Shown: positions 1-8,650 of the stretch, piece by piece
Position numbering within the stretch: position 1 is the stretch's first letter
How the letters are laid out: each line of letters begins with the position of its first letter
Assembly: GCF_017654485.1 (NCBI RefSeq)
Contig: NZ_CP061091.1
Span: forward strand, 2,486,501 to 2,550,500
Origin: Roseomonas marmotae
GTDB lineage: Bacteria > Pseudomonadota > Alphaproteobacteria > Acetobacterales > Acetobacteraceae
Length of the DNA: 64,000 bases
Direction of reading: 5' to 3'
The notes under the pieces: model-generated
Told to the model about the DNA's origin: nothing
What the model saw: the letters and a program-made list of their open reading frames with translations, nothing else
The model's database searches: none
Program-made: the position numbers and the translations under genes

Positions 1-111
1 CGGCGCGCCCGGCAGAGCCTGCAGAACCAGGCCCGGCCGTGCCGCGCGGTTGCCTTTGCCGGCGACGCGCAGGAATTCGCGCCGCCGCTTCAGTCGAGGC
101 GGTGAGGCCAA
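1..111 (-). CDS. rnpA: Ribonuclease P protein component, 5' part only (RnpA)
   Basis: RnpA is the protein subunit of RNase P, which matures the 5' ends of tRNAs. Only the first 37 codons lie in the window; the gene runs off the left edge. The peptide begins MASPPRLKRRREFLRVAGKG, matching the basic N-terminus of RnpA (LKxRxEFxxV, then a GxxxxxPGLVLQ stretch). The start is TTG at 111, preceded on the minus strand by GGGAG; no ATG or GTG is available in frame. It lies 28 nt downstream of rpmH, the conserved rpmH-rnpA order. Identification rests on motif plus synteny. Confidence 0.85.
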   Translation of the reverse strand, partial: MASPPRLKRRREFLRVAGKGNRAARPGLVLQALPGAP

Positions 112-139
112 TGGCTGCTCTCCCGCTCCGCCCGGAGTC

Positions 140-274
140 TCAGGCGGAAAGCTTCTTCCGGCCCTTGGCGCGGCGGTTGCTCAGAACCTTGCGGCCGCCC
201 ACAGTCTCCATGCGGGTGCGGAAACCGTGCCGGCGCTTCCGGACGAGCTTCGAGGGCTGATACGTACGCTTCAC
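140..274 (-). CDS. rpmH: 50S ribosomal protein L34
   Basis: L34 is a small basic protein of the large ribosomal subunit. The 44-residue product begins (V/M)[20 protein letters not shown] and ends KGRKKLSA, an essentially canonical full-length bacterial L34. The start is GTG at 274; a GGAG sits about 8 nt upstream. It is followed by rnpA on the same strand. A good sigma-70-like promoter lies about 110 nt upstream, so the leader is fairly long. Confidence 0.97.
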   Translation of the reverse strand: MKRTYQPSKLVRKRRHGFRTRMETVGGRKVLSNRRAKGRKKLSA

Positions 275-386
275 GAGCGTTACTCCGTCAAAAAATCAGA
301 TCCAGGACCGTGCCGACCCGGATCGTGCCGGCGCGCCACAGCAAAACCGGACCGCCCCCCGAAGGGCCGCCCGGTGAAGGAGGGGA

Positions 387-416
387 CGTATAGGAAGGGG
401 GGCGGCGCCGCGTCAA
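387..416 (-). promoter_or_regulatory. Sigma-70-like promoter for rpmH-rnpA
   Basis: On the minus strand, TTGACG (416-411) is followed after 18 nt by TATACG (392-387), close to the housekeeping -35/-10 consensus. Transcription would start near 380 and give a leader of about 105 nt before the rpmH GTG. Predicted from sequence alone. Confidence 0.55.
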
Positions 417-555
417 CCGCCGTAACCATCCGGTACCCGCCAAGGCCATGATTTCTACGCTTTAGGCTCAGGAATCGCTCCGACGGCGGTGGCCTTGCAC
501 CCCAACTGGGCGGCATAAACCCGTCCCCCTTGTCCCGGAAGGAGCGCAGACTCGC

Positions 556-1899
556 ATGGCTGAACAGAAGGCAACCTGGGACGTGGCGATCATCGGGGGT
601 GGCGGCGCCGGGCTCGCGGTGGCCGCGGCCTGCCTCGAATCTGGCCAGCGGGTGGTGCTGTTCGAGCGTGACGCCCCAGGAGGAAGCCTGCGCCAGGACC
701 TCGCGACGGAAGCCCTGCTGGCCGCCGCGCGGGGGGCCGCCCTCAGCGGCCGTGTGCCCGCCATGCCACGGCAAGCCGAAGCCGCGGGCGGAGACCTTCT
801 CGCCCCCTTCCGCGCGCGCGGACTGGAAGTCGTGCCCGCCAGCGCACATTTCATCGCCCCCGACCGGCTGGAAGCCGCCGGTCGCAGCTATCCTTTCCGC
901 AATGCCGTCATCGCCGCTGGCCGCGCGCCCCTGGTGCCCGACCTCTACGGTTTGGCCGCCGTGCCCTGGCTGACGCCCGAGAGCCTGCCGGTTCTGGAAG
1001 AATCCCCGGAGCACCTGCTGATCCTGGGCGGCGAGGCCGAGGCGGTGGAGATCGCCCAGGCGCATGCCCTGCTGGGGCGCCGCGTCAGCCTCGTGACGCC
1101 CGAGCCGAATATCCTGCCAGGCCAGGAGCTGGAACTGGTGGTGCCGCTGCGCGAGGCGCTGCGCCGGGCGGGCGTGACGCTGCATGAGAATGCCGCCGTG
1201 CTGACGGTGGAGCATGCGGGCGCCGGCGTGGCACTGCTGCTGGAGGGCGGCGCGCGGCTGGAGGGCTCCCACCTGGTACTGGCCATGGGCCATGCGCCCC
1301 GCCTCGCGCCGCTCGATCTTCCGGCCGGCCAGGTGGAAGCCACGGCGCGGGGGGTGACGGTGCGGGAGGATCTGCGCAGCACCACCAACCGCCGTGTCTG
1401 GGCCGCGGGCTGGGCCGCCGATACCGGGCTGCCCGCCGCAGCGGCGGGCCAGCACGCGGCGGTGGTGGCCGACGGCATGCTGCGCGGCCTGCGTGCCCGG
1501 TTGAGCCAGGTGGCGCCGCCCCGGCTGGTGCGCAGCCTGCCCGCCCTGGCGCAGCTTAGCATGACAGAAGCCGAGGCCCGCGCCGCCGGCCACGACCCCC
1601 AGTTGCTTCGGGTGCCGCTGCCCGATGGCCTCTTCGGCCTCGAGCAGGCCAAGCTGGTGGCCGACCGTCAGGGCCGGCTGCTCGGAGCCGCCGTGCTGGC
1701 GGAACGCGCAGGCGAGGTCGCGGCCCTGCTGGCCCTGGCCGCCGACCAGGGGCTGACGGGCGCCGAGATCGCCGCCCTGCCGCTGCCGCACGGCACCCTG
1801 GCAGCCAGTATCGCCCGCGCGGCGGGCAACCTGCGGGGGACGGAATTCCCCTCCCCGCCGATGCGGCGCATCCTCGGCGTGCTGGATCGTTGGAAATAG
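556..1899 (+). CDS. FAD-dependent pyridine-nucleotide oxidoreductase, dihydrolipoamide-dehydrogenase-like, without the redox disulfide
   Basis: A 447-residue protein with the fold order of the disulfide-oxidoreductase flavoproteins: FAD-binding GGGGAG at 14-19, a second Rossmann site (LILGGE near 155-160), the ATG-like AMGHAPR stretch and a C-terminal dimerisation domain. The CxxxxC that should follow the first GG (residues 42-43) is replaced by SLRQDLA, and the C-terminal His-Glu pair of lipoamide dehydrogenases is replaced by LPHGTLAAS. It therefore cannot do the usual dithiol chemistry, and its substrate is unknown. The RBS AAGGAG fixes the ATG at 556. It is 15 nt upstream of the hydroxybutyrate dehydrogenase, so probably co-transcribed. 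Confidence 0.8.
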   Translation: MAEQKATWDVAIIGGGGAGLAVAAACLESGQRVVLFERDAPGGSLRQDLATEALLAAARGAALSGRVPAMPRQAEAAGGDLLAPFRARGLEVVPASAHFIAPDRLEAAGRSYPFRNAVIAAGRAPLVPDLYGLAAVPWLTPESLPVLEESPEHLLILGGEAEAVEIAQAHALLGRRVSLVTPEPNILPGQELELVVPLREALRRAGVTLHENAAVLTVEHAGAGVALLLEGGARLEGSHLVLAMGHAPRLAPLDLPAGQVEATARGVTVREDLRSTTNRRVWAAGWAADTGLPAAAAGQHAAVVADGMLRGLRARLSQVAPPRLVRSLPALAQLSMTEAEARAAGHDPQLLRVPLPDGLFGLEQAKLVADRQGRLLGAAVLAERAGEVAALLALAADQGLTGAEIAALPLPHGTLAASIARAAGNLRGTEFPSPPMRRILGVLDRWK

Positions 1900-1914
1900 G
1901 ATTCGGAGCGGATC

Positions 1915-2709
1915 ATGGAACAGACCCTCAGCGGCCGCACGGCGGTCATCACGGGCTCCACCAGCGGCATCGGCCTGGGCATCGCCACGATGATGGCCGC
2001 TGCCGGGGCCAGGGTGATGCTGAACGGCTTCGGCAAGCCGGAGGATATCGCCGCCGCCAGGCGCGCCGTGGCCGAGGCGGGCGACGGAACCGAGCCGCAC
2101 CACTCCGCCGCCGACCTCTCCAAGCCCGCCGAGGTGCGGGCCATGCTCGCGGAGGCCGCCAGCGTGCTGGGCCAGGTGGATATCCTGGTGAACAATGCCG
2201 GCATCCAGTTCACCAGCCCGGTCGAGGATTTCCCGGAGGAGAAGTGGGATGCGGTCATCGCCATCAACCTCTCCGCCGTCTTCCACGCCACCAAGGCGGT
2301 GATCCCCGGCATGAAGCAGCGGAACTGGGGGCGGATCATCAATATCGCCTCCGCCCACGGGCTGGTCGCCTCGCCGGAGAAGGTGGCCTATGTCGCCGCC
2401 AAGCACGGCGTGGTCGGCATGACCAAGGTGACGGCGGTGGAGCTGGCGCAGACCGGCGTCACCTGCAACGCTATCTGCCCGGGCTTCGTCCGCACCCCGC
2501 TGGCCGAGGTGCAGGTGGGCGCCATCGCCAAGGCGAAGGGTATTTCCGAGGAAGCTGCCCTGAAGGACCACCTCCTGGCCAAGCAGCCGAGCAAGCGCTG
2601 GGTGGAGGTGCCGGAAGTGGCTCGCATGGCGCTCTACCTCTGCGGTCCTGACACCGGCAGCCTGACCGGCGCCGCGCTCTCCCTGGACGGGGGCTGGGTC
2701 GCCTCCTGA
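1915..2709 (+). CDS. bdhA: 3-hydroxybutyrate dehydrogenase (SDR family)
   Basis: Interconverts (R)-3-hydroxybutyrate and acetoacetate with NAD, a cytosolic step in use of PHB and ketone bodies. The 264-residue protein has TGSTSGIG at 13-20, NNAGIQ at 93-98, N118, catalytic S146, Y159 and K163, and the family-specific SAHGLVASPEK and AYVAAKHG stretches. Q98 and H148 match substrate-binding residues of known hydroxybutyrate dehydrogenases. It sits between the flavoprotein and the methyltransferase and overlaps the latter by 1 nt (TGATG). A PHB-depolymerase-type esterase lies 3.4 kb away, consistent with PHB metabolism. Confidence 0.92.
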   Translation: MEQTLSGRTAVITGSTSGIGLGIATMMAAAGARVMLNGFGKPEDIAAARRAVAEAGDGTEPHHSAADLSKPAEVRAMLAEAASVLGQVDILVNNAGIQFTSPVEDFPEEKWDAVIAINLSAVFHATKAVIPGMKQRNWGRIINIASAHGLVASPEKVAYVAAKHGVVGMTKVTAVELAQTGVTCNAICPGFVRTPLAEVQVGAIAKAKGISEEAALKDHLLAKQPSKRWVEVPEVARMALYLCGPDTGSLTGAALSLDGGWVAS

Positions 2710-3479
2710 TGCCGGCGAATCCCGGCTGGAACCCTGAGCAATATCTTCGCTTTGCCGATGAGCGGCTGCAGCCCGTCATCGACCTGATCGCCCGCATCTC
2801 CCACCACGGCCCGCGCCGGGTGGTGGATCTAGGCTGCGGCGCAGGTAATGCGCTCCAGCTGCTGTCCCTCCGCTTTCCAGGCGCGGAGGTGACGGGGGTG
2901 GATGGCTCGGCCGAGATGCTCGGCAAGGCGGCCCGAAGTGGCTACCGCACGGAGCAGGCGGATATCGCCACCTGGCGGCCGGAGGAGCCGGTCGACGTCA
3001 TCTTCTCCAATGCCGCCCTGCACTGGCTGCCGGAACACGAGACGCTCTTCCCTCATCTGCTCTCCCTGCTCTCGCCCGGCGGTGTGCTGGCCGTGCAGAT
3101 GCCGGCCATGGACCGGATGCCGTTGCGACAACTGCAATATGAGGTGGCGCGGCACGGCCCCTGGGCCGATGCGCTGAAAGGCGTCAGTTCAGCGCGCGGA
3201 CTGCTGCCGATCCAGGACTACTACAGAATGCTCCGCCCACGCTCAGTAGGGCTGGAATTGTGGTTCACGGAATATGTGCACGTCCTGAAGGGGCCCGACC
3301 CTGTGGTGCAGTGGGCCATGGGCAGTAGCTTACGGCCTTTTCTTGATGTCCTGCCGGAAGAGATGAAGCCGGACTTCCTGGCCGCCTATGCTGAGGCGCT
3401 GCGCCCGCATTACCCGCCACTGGAAGATGGCACGGTACTTTTGCCTTTTCGCCGGTTCTTTGTCCTGGCTTCCATATAG
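2709..3479 (+). CDS. tam: Trans-aconitate 2-methyltransferase-like SAM methyltransferase
   Basis: A 256-residue class I SAM methyltransferase. Motif I is VVDLGCGAGNA (38-48); GVDGSAEML carries the acidic ribose-binding residue; SNAALHWLPEH and LLSPGGVLAVQMP are characteristic of the trans-aconitate methyltransferase (Tam) family. Tam methyl-esterifies trans-aconitate, a toxic by-product of the TCA cycle. The start overlaps the bdhA stop, implying translational coupling. The substrate is inferred from family resemblance only. Confidence 0.8.
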   Translation: MPANPGWNPEQYLRFADERLQPVIDLIARISHHGPRRVVDLGCGAGNALQLLSLRFPGAEVTGVDGSAEMLGKAARSGYRTEQADIATWRPEEPVDVIFSNAALHWLPEHETLFPHLLSLLSPGGVLAVQMPAMDRMPLRQLQYEVARHGPWADALKGVSSARGLLPIQDYYRMLRPRSVGLELWFTEYVHVLKGPDPVVQWAMGSSLRPFLDVLPEEMKPDFLAAYAEALRPHYPPLEDGTVLLPFRRFFVLASI

Positions 3480-3508
3480 CCTTGATAAATCCTATTAAAT
3501 AGCTGTTT

Positions 3509-3916
3509 TTAAAGCTTTAACGTCCAGATCAGATAGGCCCGCCCGTCCGGCCGGACGCCGACGATGGCTAGCTGCCGGAAGCGGCGGGCCAGGGCCACTG
3601 CCAGCCGCCGGTCGGCGGCGAAGAAGAGTTGCTCCTCCCGCCACCTTGCCGCTGAGGCCCGCTTTGGCTGGCTATGGGCGGATACCGAAGGCCAATGACG
3701 GGCTGCCCGCACCAGCCGCGCCTGAGCCTGCCGGTTGCGGCGCAGGCTCCAGGCCCGCGCCATGGGATTCCAGGCACTGATGAAAGCCCCGTGCCGCGCG
3801 CCCAGCCGCCGCAGAAGAGCCGCCAGCTCCGGGGAACGGCGGCCGATACGCGCCACCTGCCCTTCCGCGGTGACATAGCTGGTCTCATGAAAGGCGCGGG
3901 AGAGGCTTCCACTCAT
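3509..3916 (-). CDS. DUF3293 domain-containing protein
   Basis: A 135-residue protein of unknown function. The stretch AFISAWNPMARAWS followed by NRQAQARL fits the DUF3293 pattern (TAWNP, later Asn). It contains many Arg and Ala and no signal or membrane segment. It overlaps the upstream methyltransferase stop by 4 nt (ATGA), so it is translationally coupled to it. It converges with tam across a 29-nt gap. Confidence 0.7.
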   Translation of the reverse strand: MSGSLSRAFHETSYVTAEGQVARIGRRSPELAALLRRLGARHGAFISAWNPMARAWSLRRNRQAQARLVRAARHWPSVSAHSQPKRASAARWREEQLFFAADRRLAVALARRFRQLAIVGVRPDGRAYLIWTLKL

Positions 3917-5130
3917 GCAGGAAGATGCAGCAGCAGGCCCTTGAGATAGGCGCTTTCCGGCAGCAGCGGATGCACGGGGTGGTCCATGCCCGCGCCGGTG
4001 GTTGCCAGCAGCCGCGCGGGGCGTCGGGTACGCGCCACGCCCTGGGCGACCGCATCGGTGAAGTCCCCGGGCGAGACATGGTGGGAGCAGGAGGCCATGA
4101 ATAGGTAGCCTCCGGGCGCCACCAGCTGCGCCGCCAGGCGTGCAAGCCTGGAATAGCCGCGCATCGCCGCTGGATGATCCTTGCGGGCCTTGGCGAAGGC
4201 CGGTGGGTCAGCCACAACGATATCAAAGCTCTGCCCGGCTTTGATCATGTTTTCCATGACCTCCATGGCATCGCCGCGGCGCGCGGAGACCGTCTCGCCA
4301 AAGCCATGGCGGCGCGCGGTTTCCATGGCCAGGGCCAGGGCGTGCTCGCTGCGGTCCAGCAGCGTCACCTGCCTCGCGCCGGCCTGCGCCGACAGCAGGC
4401 CGAAGCCGCCGGTATGGCAGAAGGCATCCAGCATGGTGGCACCACTGGCCAGCGCCGCCACATGCGCCCGATTGTCGCGCTGGTCGAAGAACCAGCCGGT
4501 CTTCTGGCCGGAGAGCAGGTCGATGGAGAAATCCAGCCCGCCCTCCCGCACCCGCGCCGTGGCATCCTCGCCGTGGAGCAGGCCACTTTCTTCTTTCAGC
4601 CCCTCCAGCCCCCGCACGGCGGAATCGTTACGGGCGACGATGACACGGGGGTCGATCAGTTCCCGTAGCGCGGCCACCAGCAGCGGGGTGGCGCGGTCCA
4701 TGCCTGCGGTATTCGCCTGCAGGGCCAGTGCATCCCCATAGCGGTCGATCACCAGCCCCGGCAAGCCATCGGCCTCGGCATGCACAAGGCGATAGAAAGG
4801 CGCTCCGACCAGCCGGTCCCGCAGGGCCATGCATTCGCCGAGCCGGGCGCGGAAATAGGCGGCGCCCAGCACCATGCCTGGATCGGCCGAGAGCCGGCGG
4901 GCGGCGATCAGGCTATGCGGATTGAACAACCAGGTGCCGTGCTTCACCCCGTCATCCCCCTCCAGCCGCACCGGGGTGCCCGGAGGCAGCGCGCGGGCGG
5001 CGGCGGTCATGGCGATCTCATTGGAGAAGGCCCAGGGGTGGCCGGCCTTGACCCGCCGGTCACGCCCGGACATCAGGCGCAGGACCGGGCGGGAAGCCAC
5101 ATCGTCAAGGGGTTGTGGTTCGGTGCTCAT
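3913..5130 (-). CDS. Class I SAM-dependent rRNA methyltransferase, RlmI/PUA family
   Basis: Relative of RlmI (COG1092), which makes 5-methylcytosine in 23S rRNA. The N-terminal PUA domain is marked by VKAGHPWAFSNEI; the catalytic domain has a motif I FCHTGGFGLL and motif IV VADPPAFAKARKD. From ATG 5130 it is 405 aa. A GTG at 5196 adds 22 residues (MDLLSLLVRPW...) but lies outside the region of family similarity; neither start has a convincing RBS, so the start is uncertain. It lies downstream of the class II aldolase and is coupled to DUF3293 (ATGA). The exact rRNA target is not proven. Confidence 0.85.
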   Translation of the reverse strand: MSTEPQPLDDVASRPVLRLMSGRDRRVKAGHPWAFSNEIAMTAAARALPPGTPVRLEGDDGVKHGTWLFNPHSLIAARRLSADPGMVLGAAYFRARLGECMALRDRLVGAPFYRLVHAEADGLPGLVIDRYGDALALQANTAGMDRATPLLVAALRELIDPRVIVARNDSAVRGLEGLKEESGLLHGEDATARVREGGLDFSIDLLSGQKTGWFFDQRDNRAHVAALASGATMLDAFCHTGGFGLLSAQAGARQVTLLDRSEHALALAMETARRHGFGETVSARRGDAMEVMENMIKAGQSFDIVVADPPAFAKARKDHPAAMRGYSRLARLAAQLVAPGGYLFMASCSHHVSPGDFTDAVAQGVARTRRPARLLATTGAGMDHPVHPLLPESAYLKGLLLHLPA

Positions 5131-5211
5131 ACGGCCGGCTATGCCGCCTGCCGCGTCCGGCCGCCAGGGCCGGACGAGCAGCGAAAGCAAATCCACCTTT
5201 TTCTTTCATGA

Positions 5212-5997
5212 TTAGTCCAGGTAGCCCGGCTCCTGCTTCGCCAGGATGCGCTTAATGCTTTCCAGGTGCAGGCGGGCACTTTCTTTGTCACCGGATCGCA
5301 TCTGCTCATAGGTGCGGCGCGCCACATCCTCCGGCACAGGCTTCAACTGCCGCCCGGTCGCCATGGCCAGCCGCTGCGCCTCCGCCGCGCGCTCAAGGTA
5401 ATAGAGGTCGTCCCAGGCTTCGGCGATGCTGGGGCCGACCACCATCACGCCATGATTCCGCATGAAGACGATATCGGCCTCGCCCATGGCGGCGGCGATT
5501 CGGTCGCCCTCGGCCTCGTCCAGCGCCAGCCCGTTGTAGTCGTCGTCCACGGCGGTCCGGCCATAGAATTTCAGGGCAGTCTGCCCGGCCCAGACCAGGG
5601 GCGGCCCCTCCAGCATGGAGAGCGCGGTGGCATTGGGCATGTGCGTGTGGAAGGCGGCGGCAGCGCGCGGGTGCTTCATGTGCAGCCGGGCGTGGATGTA
5701 GAAGGCCGTCGCCTCCGGGATGCCCTCGCCCGCCACGACATGGCCATTGAAGTCGCAGACCAGCAGGCGGGATGCTGTGACCTCCGAGAAGGCCCAGCCA
5801 TAGGGGTTCACCAGGAACAGGTCGTCCCGCCCGGGCACCATTGCCGAGAGATGGTTGCAGATCCCTTCATGCAGCCCGAGGCGCGAGGCCATGCGGAAGC
5901 AGGCGGCCAGATCCACCCGCGCCTGCCGCACCGCGGCGCTGTCCAGCTCGGAGTTGCGGAGGATGACGGGAGCAGAGGTCTGCAAGGCATGGGCCAT
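5212..5997 (-). CDS. Class II aldolase/adducin family protein
   Basis: Zn-dependent aldolase/epimerase fold. It shows the histidine ligands FHTHMPN and the later RNHGVMVVG, with LGLHEGICNHLSAMVP near the N-terminus, typical of the bacterial class II aldolase/adducin proteins. From ATG 5997, preceded by AAGGGA at proper spacing, it is 261 aa; the longer reading to 6123 has no RBS and no similarity. The substrate cannot be told; members include fuculose-phosphate aldolases and decarboxylases. It precedes the RlmI-like gene on the same strand. Confidence 0.85.
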   Translation of the reverse strand: MAHALQTSAPVILRNSELDSAAVRQARVDLAACFRMASRLGLHEGICNHLSAMVPGRDDLFLVNPYGWAFSEVTASRLLVCDFNGHVVAGEGIPEATAFYIHARLHMKHPRAAAAFHTHMPNATALSMLEGPPLVWAGQTALKFYGRTAVDDDYNGLALDEAEGDRIAAAMGEADIVFMRNHGVMVVGPSIAEAWDDLYYLERAAEAQRLAMATGRQLKPVPEDVARRTYEQMRSGDKESARLHLESIKRILAKQEPGYLD

Positions 5998-6138
5998 CGG
6001 ATTATCCCTTCGGGTGCTGAAGGAAGTGCAGCAAAGCCCGGCGCCCCAGGCAAGCACCTCCGGCCGAAACTCTGGCCGGGGTCCGGCGGTTCCTGCCATG
6101 CTGCGTTGCAGCAAATTTTCCAAAGCATAAGGACGGCC

Positions 6139-7302
6139 ATGCTCCCGCCCCGCCTAAGCCTAGCCGAACTGAGCCGTCACCGGAAAGGCTGGCGCCGCCT
6201 GCTGGGCGCCGATACGCCGAAACCCCCGCGCCCCCGCACCCGGCTGCGTGAGATGCGGGACTTCCAGCCCAATCCTGGGGCCCTGCGCATGTTCCACTAC
6301 GTGCCAGCCGAGCTTCCGGCGGGGGCGCCGCTTGTCGTCGTGCTGCATGGCTGCGGGCAGAACGCCCCGCTTTACGACCATGGCACCGGCTGGTCTGTCC
6401 TGGCCGCCCGGCACCGCTTCGCCCTGCTCTGCCCGGAGCAGCAGCCGGCCAACAACGCCCGGCTCTGCTTCAACTGGTTTCGGCCGGAGGACGTGGCCCG
6501 TGAGGGCGGTGAACTGGAATCCATCCTCGCCATGATCGACTGGATGCAGCGGCGCCATCGCCTGGACCCGGCGCGCATGCATGTCACCGGGCTTTCCGCG
6601 GGCGGTGCCATGGCGGCGGCCCTGCTGAGCGTGGCCCCGGAACGCTTCGCCGCCGGCGCCGTCATCGCCGGCCTTCCCTTCGGCGCCGCCCGCAGCGGCG
6701 GGGAGGCACTGCATGCCATGTTCCACGCACGCCGGCGCCGCGCGGCGGACTGGGCGGGGCTGGCCAGGGCCGCCGCGGGGCGCGACGGTCCCTGGCCGCG
6801 CATCGCCATCTGGCAAGGCGACGCGGATGAGACCGTCGTCCCCGGCAATGCCCTGGAACTGGAGAAGCAGTGGACGGCCCTGCACGGGCTGGAAGGCACG
6901 GCGCCGGAGTTGGATACGGCCGATGGCCACCCCCGGCGGCGCTGGCGTGACGCCGGGGGGCGGGTGGTGGTGGAAAGCCTCCGCATCGCCGGGCTGGAGC
7001 ATGGCACGCCCATCGCGGCGCCGCGTGGCGCCGAAGGAGGGCATGGCGGCATGCGGCTGGGCTCGGCCTCGGCCCATGTGCTGGATGTCGGCGTTTCCTC
7101 CACCTGGCGCATCGCGCAGTCCTGGGGGCTGATCCGCCCCTCAAGGCCCGGCACGGTGCGGCCCCAGCCACCCAAGTCGCCGGCCGTGGCGCGCAAGCCG
7201 CGCAGGGCGCGCGCCAGGACGGCACCGGCCCTGGGCCTTGGCTGGCAATTAGCCATGGCCTCGGTCGCCTCCCTGGGCCGGATGCTCCGCCGTAGGCGAT
7301 AA
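6139..7302 (+). CDS. PHB-depolymerase-family esterase (alpha/beta hydrolase)
   Basis: A 387-residue alpha/beta hydrolase of the esterase PHB family. Visible are oxyanion-region LVVVLHGCGQNA (65-76), nucleophile G-L-S-A-G with S153, acid D230 in WQGDADETVVP, and H288 in GLEHGT. AAGGACGGCC before ATG 6139 supports the start. There is no clear signal peptide, suggesting action on intracellular PHB or another ester. The C-terminus is a short Arg/Pro-rich basic tail. It is divergent from the class II aldolase. Confidence 0.85.
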   Translation: MLPPRLSLAELSRHRKGWRRLLGADTPKPPRPRTRLREMRDFQPNPGALRMFHYVPAELPAGAPLVVVLHGCGQNAPLYDHGTGWSVLAARHRFALLCPEQQPANNARLCFNWFRPEDVAREGGELESILAMIDWMQRRHRLDPARMHVTGLSAGGAMAAALLSVAPERFAAGAVIAGLPFGAARSGGEALHAMFHARRRRAADWAGLARAAAGRDGPWPRIAIWQGDADETVVPGNALELEKQWTALHGLEGTAPELDTADGHPRRRWRDAGGRVVVESLRIAGLEHGTPIAAPRGAEGGHGGMRLGSASAHVLDVGVSSTWRIAQSWGLIRPSRPGTVRPQPPKSPAVARKPRRARARTAPALGLGWQLAMASVASLGRMLRRRR

Positions 7303-7386
7303 GCCCCTGCCGCGCCCGCACTGGCCGAAGGGCAGGACCTGCCGCAGAATGTCCGGACGATCCCCTCTGCAGGAGAATGGCCCTTC

Positions 7387-8631
7387 ATGTCCGGCACCAA
7401 CCAGCGCATCGACCCCAAGCGGCTGTGGGACAGCCTGATGGCCATGGCGGAGATCGGCGCCACGCCCAAGGGCGGCGTGAAGCGCCTCACGCTGACGGAG
7501 GTGGACAGGGCCGGCCGGCAGCGTTTCACCGATTGGTGCGAGGCGCTGGGCCTGACGGTCCGGGTGGACTCCATCGGCAATATGTTCGCCCGGCGGGAGG
7601 GGCGCGACCCCGGCCGCAAGCCGGTGCTGCTGGGCAGCCATCTCGACAGCCAGCCCACGGGCGGCAAGTTCGACGGCGCGCTGGGCGTGATCGCGGGGCT
7701 GGAGGTGATGCGGACCCTCCACGACCTCAACATCGTCACCGAGGCGCCGGTCGAGTTGGTGAACTGGACCGATGAGGAAGGCAGCCGCTTCGGCCATTCC
7801 CTGATGGGCAGCGGCGTCTGGGCCGGCGTCTACCCGCAGGAGAAGGTCTATGCGTTGAAGGATGTCGAGGGCGTCAGCGTCTCCGAGGCGCTGGACGCCA
7901 TCGGCTACAAGGGCGGGCACCAGGCCGCCCCCTTCCCCGCCGATGCCTATTTCGAGCTGCATATCGAGCAGGGGCCGATCCTGGAGCGTGAGGGCAAGCA
8001 GATCGGCATCGTCACGGGCGCGCAGGCGCAGGTCTGGTACGATGCTGTCGTGACGGGCCAGGATGCCCATGCCGGCACCACGCCCCCTGGGGCCCGCCGG
8101 GATGCGCTGGTGGCGGCCGCCCGGGTGATCGAGCGCGTGGACGCGCTGATGCGCGAGCGTGGCGAGGATGGGCGCGGCACGGTGGGCCAGCTGCATGTCC
8201 TGCCCAATAGCCGCAACGTGGTGCCGGGCGAGGTGCGTTTCTCCGTCGAGTTCCGCCACCCCGAGGACGCGCAGATCGACGGCCTTGCCGCCAGCTTCCC
8301 GGCCGAGGCGCGGGCGCTGGTGGAGGCCACGGGCTGCCGGCTGGAGCTGACGGAGCTTTTCCGCATCCCCGCCCAGCCCTTCGACCCCGCCTGCGTCGAT
8401 CTCGTCCGCCAGGGGGCGGCGCGCCTCGGCTATTCCGCGCGCGAGATCGTCTCCGGTGCCGGGCACGACGCCGTCTATGTCGCGCGGCGGGTGCCGACGG
8501 CGATGATCTTCACGCCCTGCAAGGACGGCCTTTCCCACAACGAGGCCGAGAGCATCCTGCCGGAAGAGGCCGCCGCCGGATGCCAGGTGCTGTTCGAGGC
8601 GGTGGTGGCCCGGGCCAACCGCGCGCTGTGA
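7387..8631 (+). CDS. Zn-dependent M20 amidohydrolase, hydantoinase/carbamoylase type
   Basis: A 414-residue M20 enzyme of the N-carbamoyl-L-amino-acid hydrolase / allantoate amidohydrolase / beta-ureidopropionase group. Metal-site motifs are LGSHLDSQPTGGKFDGALG, NWTDEEGSRF, LHIEQGP and the dimer-lid DAHAGTTPP; the C-terminal GHDAVYVAR and CKDGLSHNE are also present. It cleaves a carbamoyl or ureido group from an amino acid; the substrate is undefined. A close paralogue lies at 24508-25752. A short GGAG lies upstream of ATG 7387. It converges on the GGDEF/EAL gene. Confidence 0.87.
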   Translation: MSGTNQRIDPKRLWDSLMAMAEIGATPKGGVKRLTLTEVDRAGRQRFTDWCEALGLTVRVDSIGNMFARREGRDPGRKPVLLGSHLDSQPTGGKFDGALGVIAGLEVMRTLHDLNIVTEAPVELVNWTDEEGSRFGHSLMGSGVWAGVYPQEKVYALKDVEGVSVSEALDAIGYKGGHQAAPFPADAYFELHIEQGPILEREGKQIGIVTGAQAQVWYDAVVTGQDAHAGTTPPGARRDALVAAARVIERVDALMRERGEDGRGTVGQLHVLPNSRNVVPGEVRFSVEFRHPEDAQIDGLAASFPAEARALVEATGCRLELTELFRIPAQPFDPACVDLVRQGAARLGYSAREIVSGAGHDAVYVARRVPTAMIFTPCKDGLSHNEAESILPEEAAAGCQVLFEAVVARANRAL

Positions 8632-8650
8632 ATGCCATGCCGCCGGGGGC

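Noticed and set aside
280..2571. Very long minus-strand open frame (about 760 codons) opposite the flavoprotein and bdhA
   Set aside because: It has His/Gly/Arg-rich, family-free composition, overlaps two clear plus-strand genes and is an artefact of high GC codon bias.
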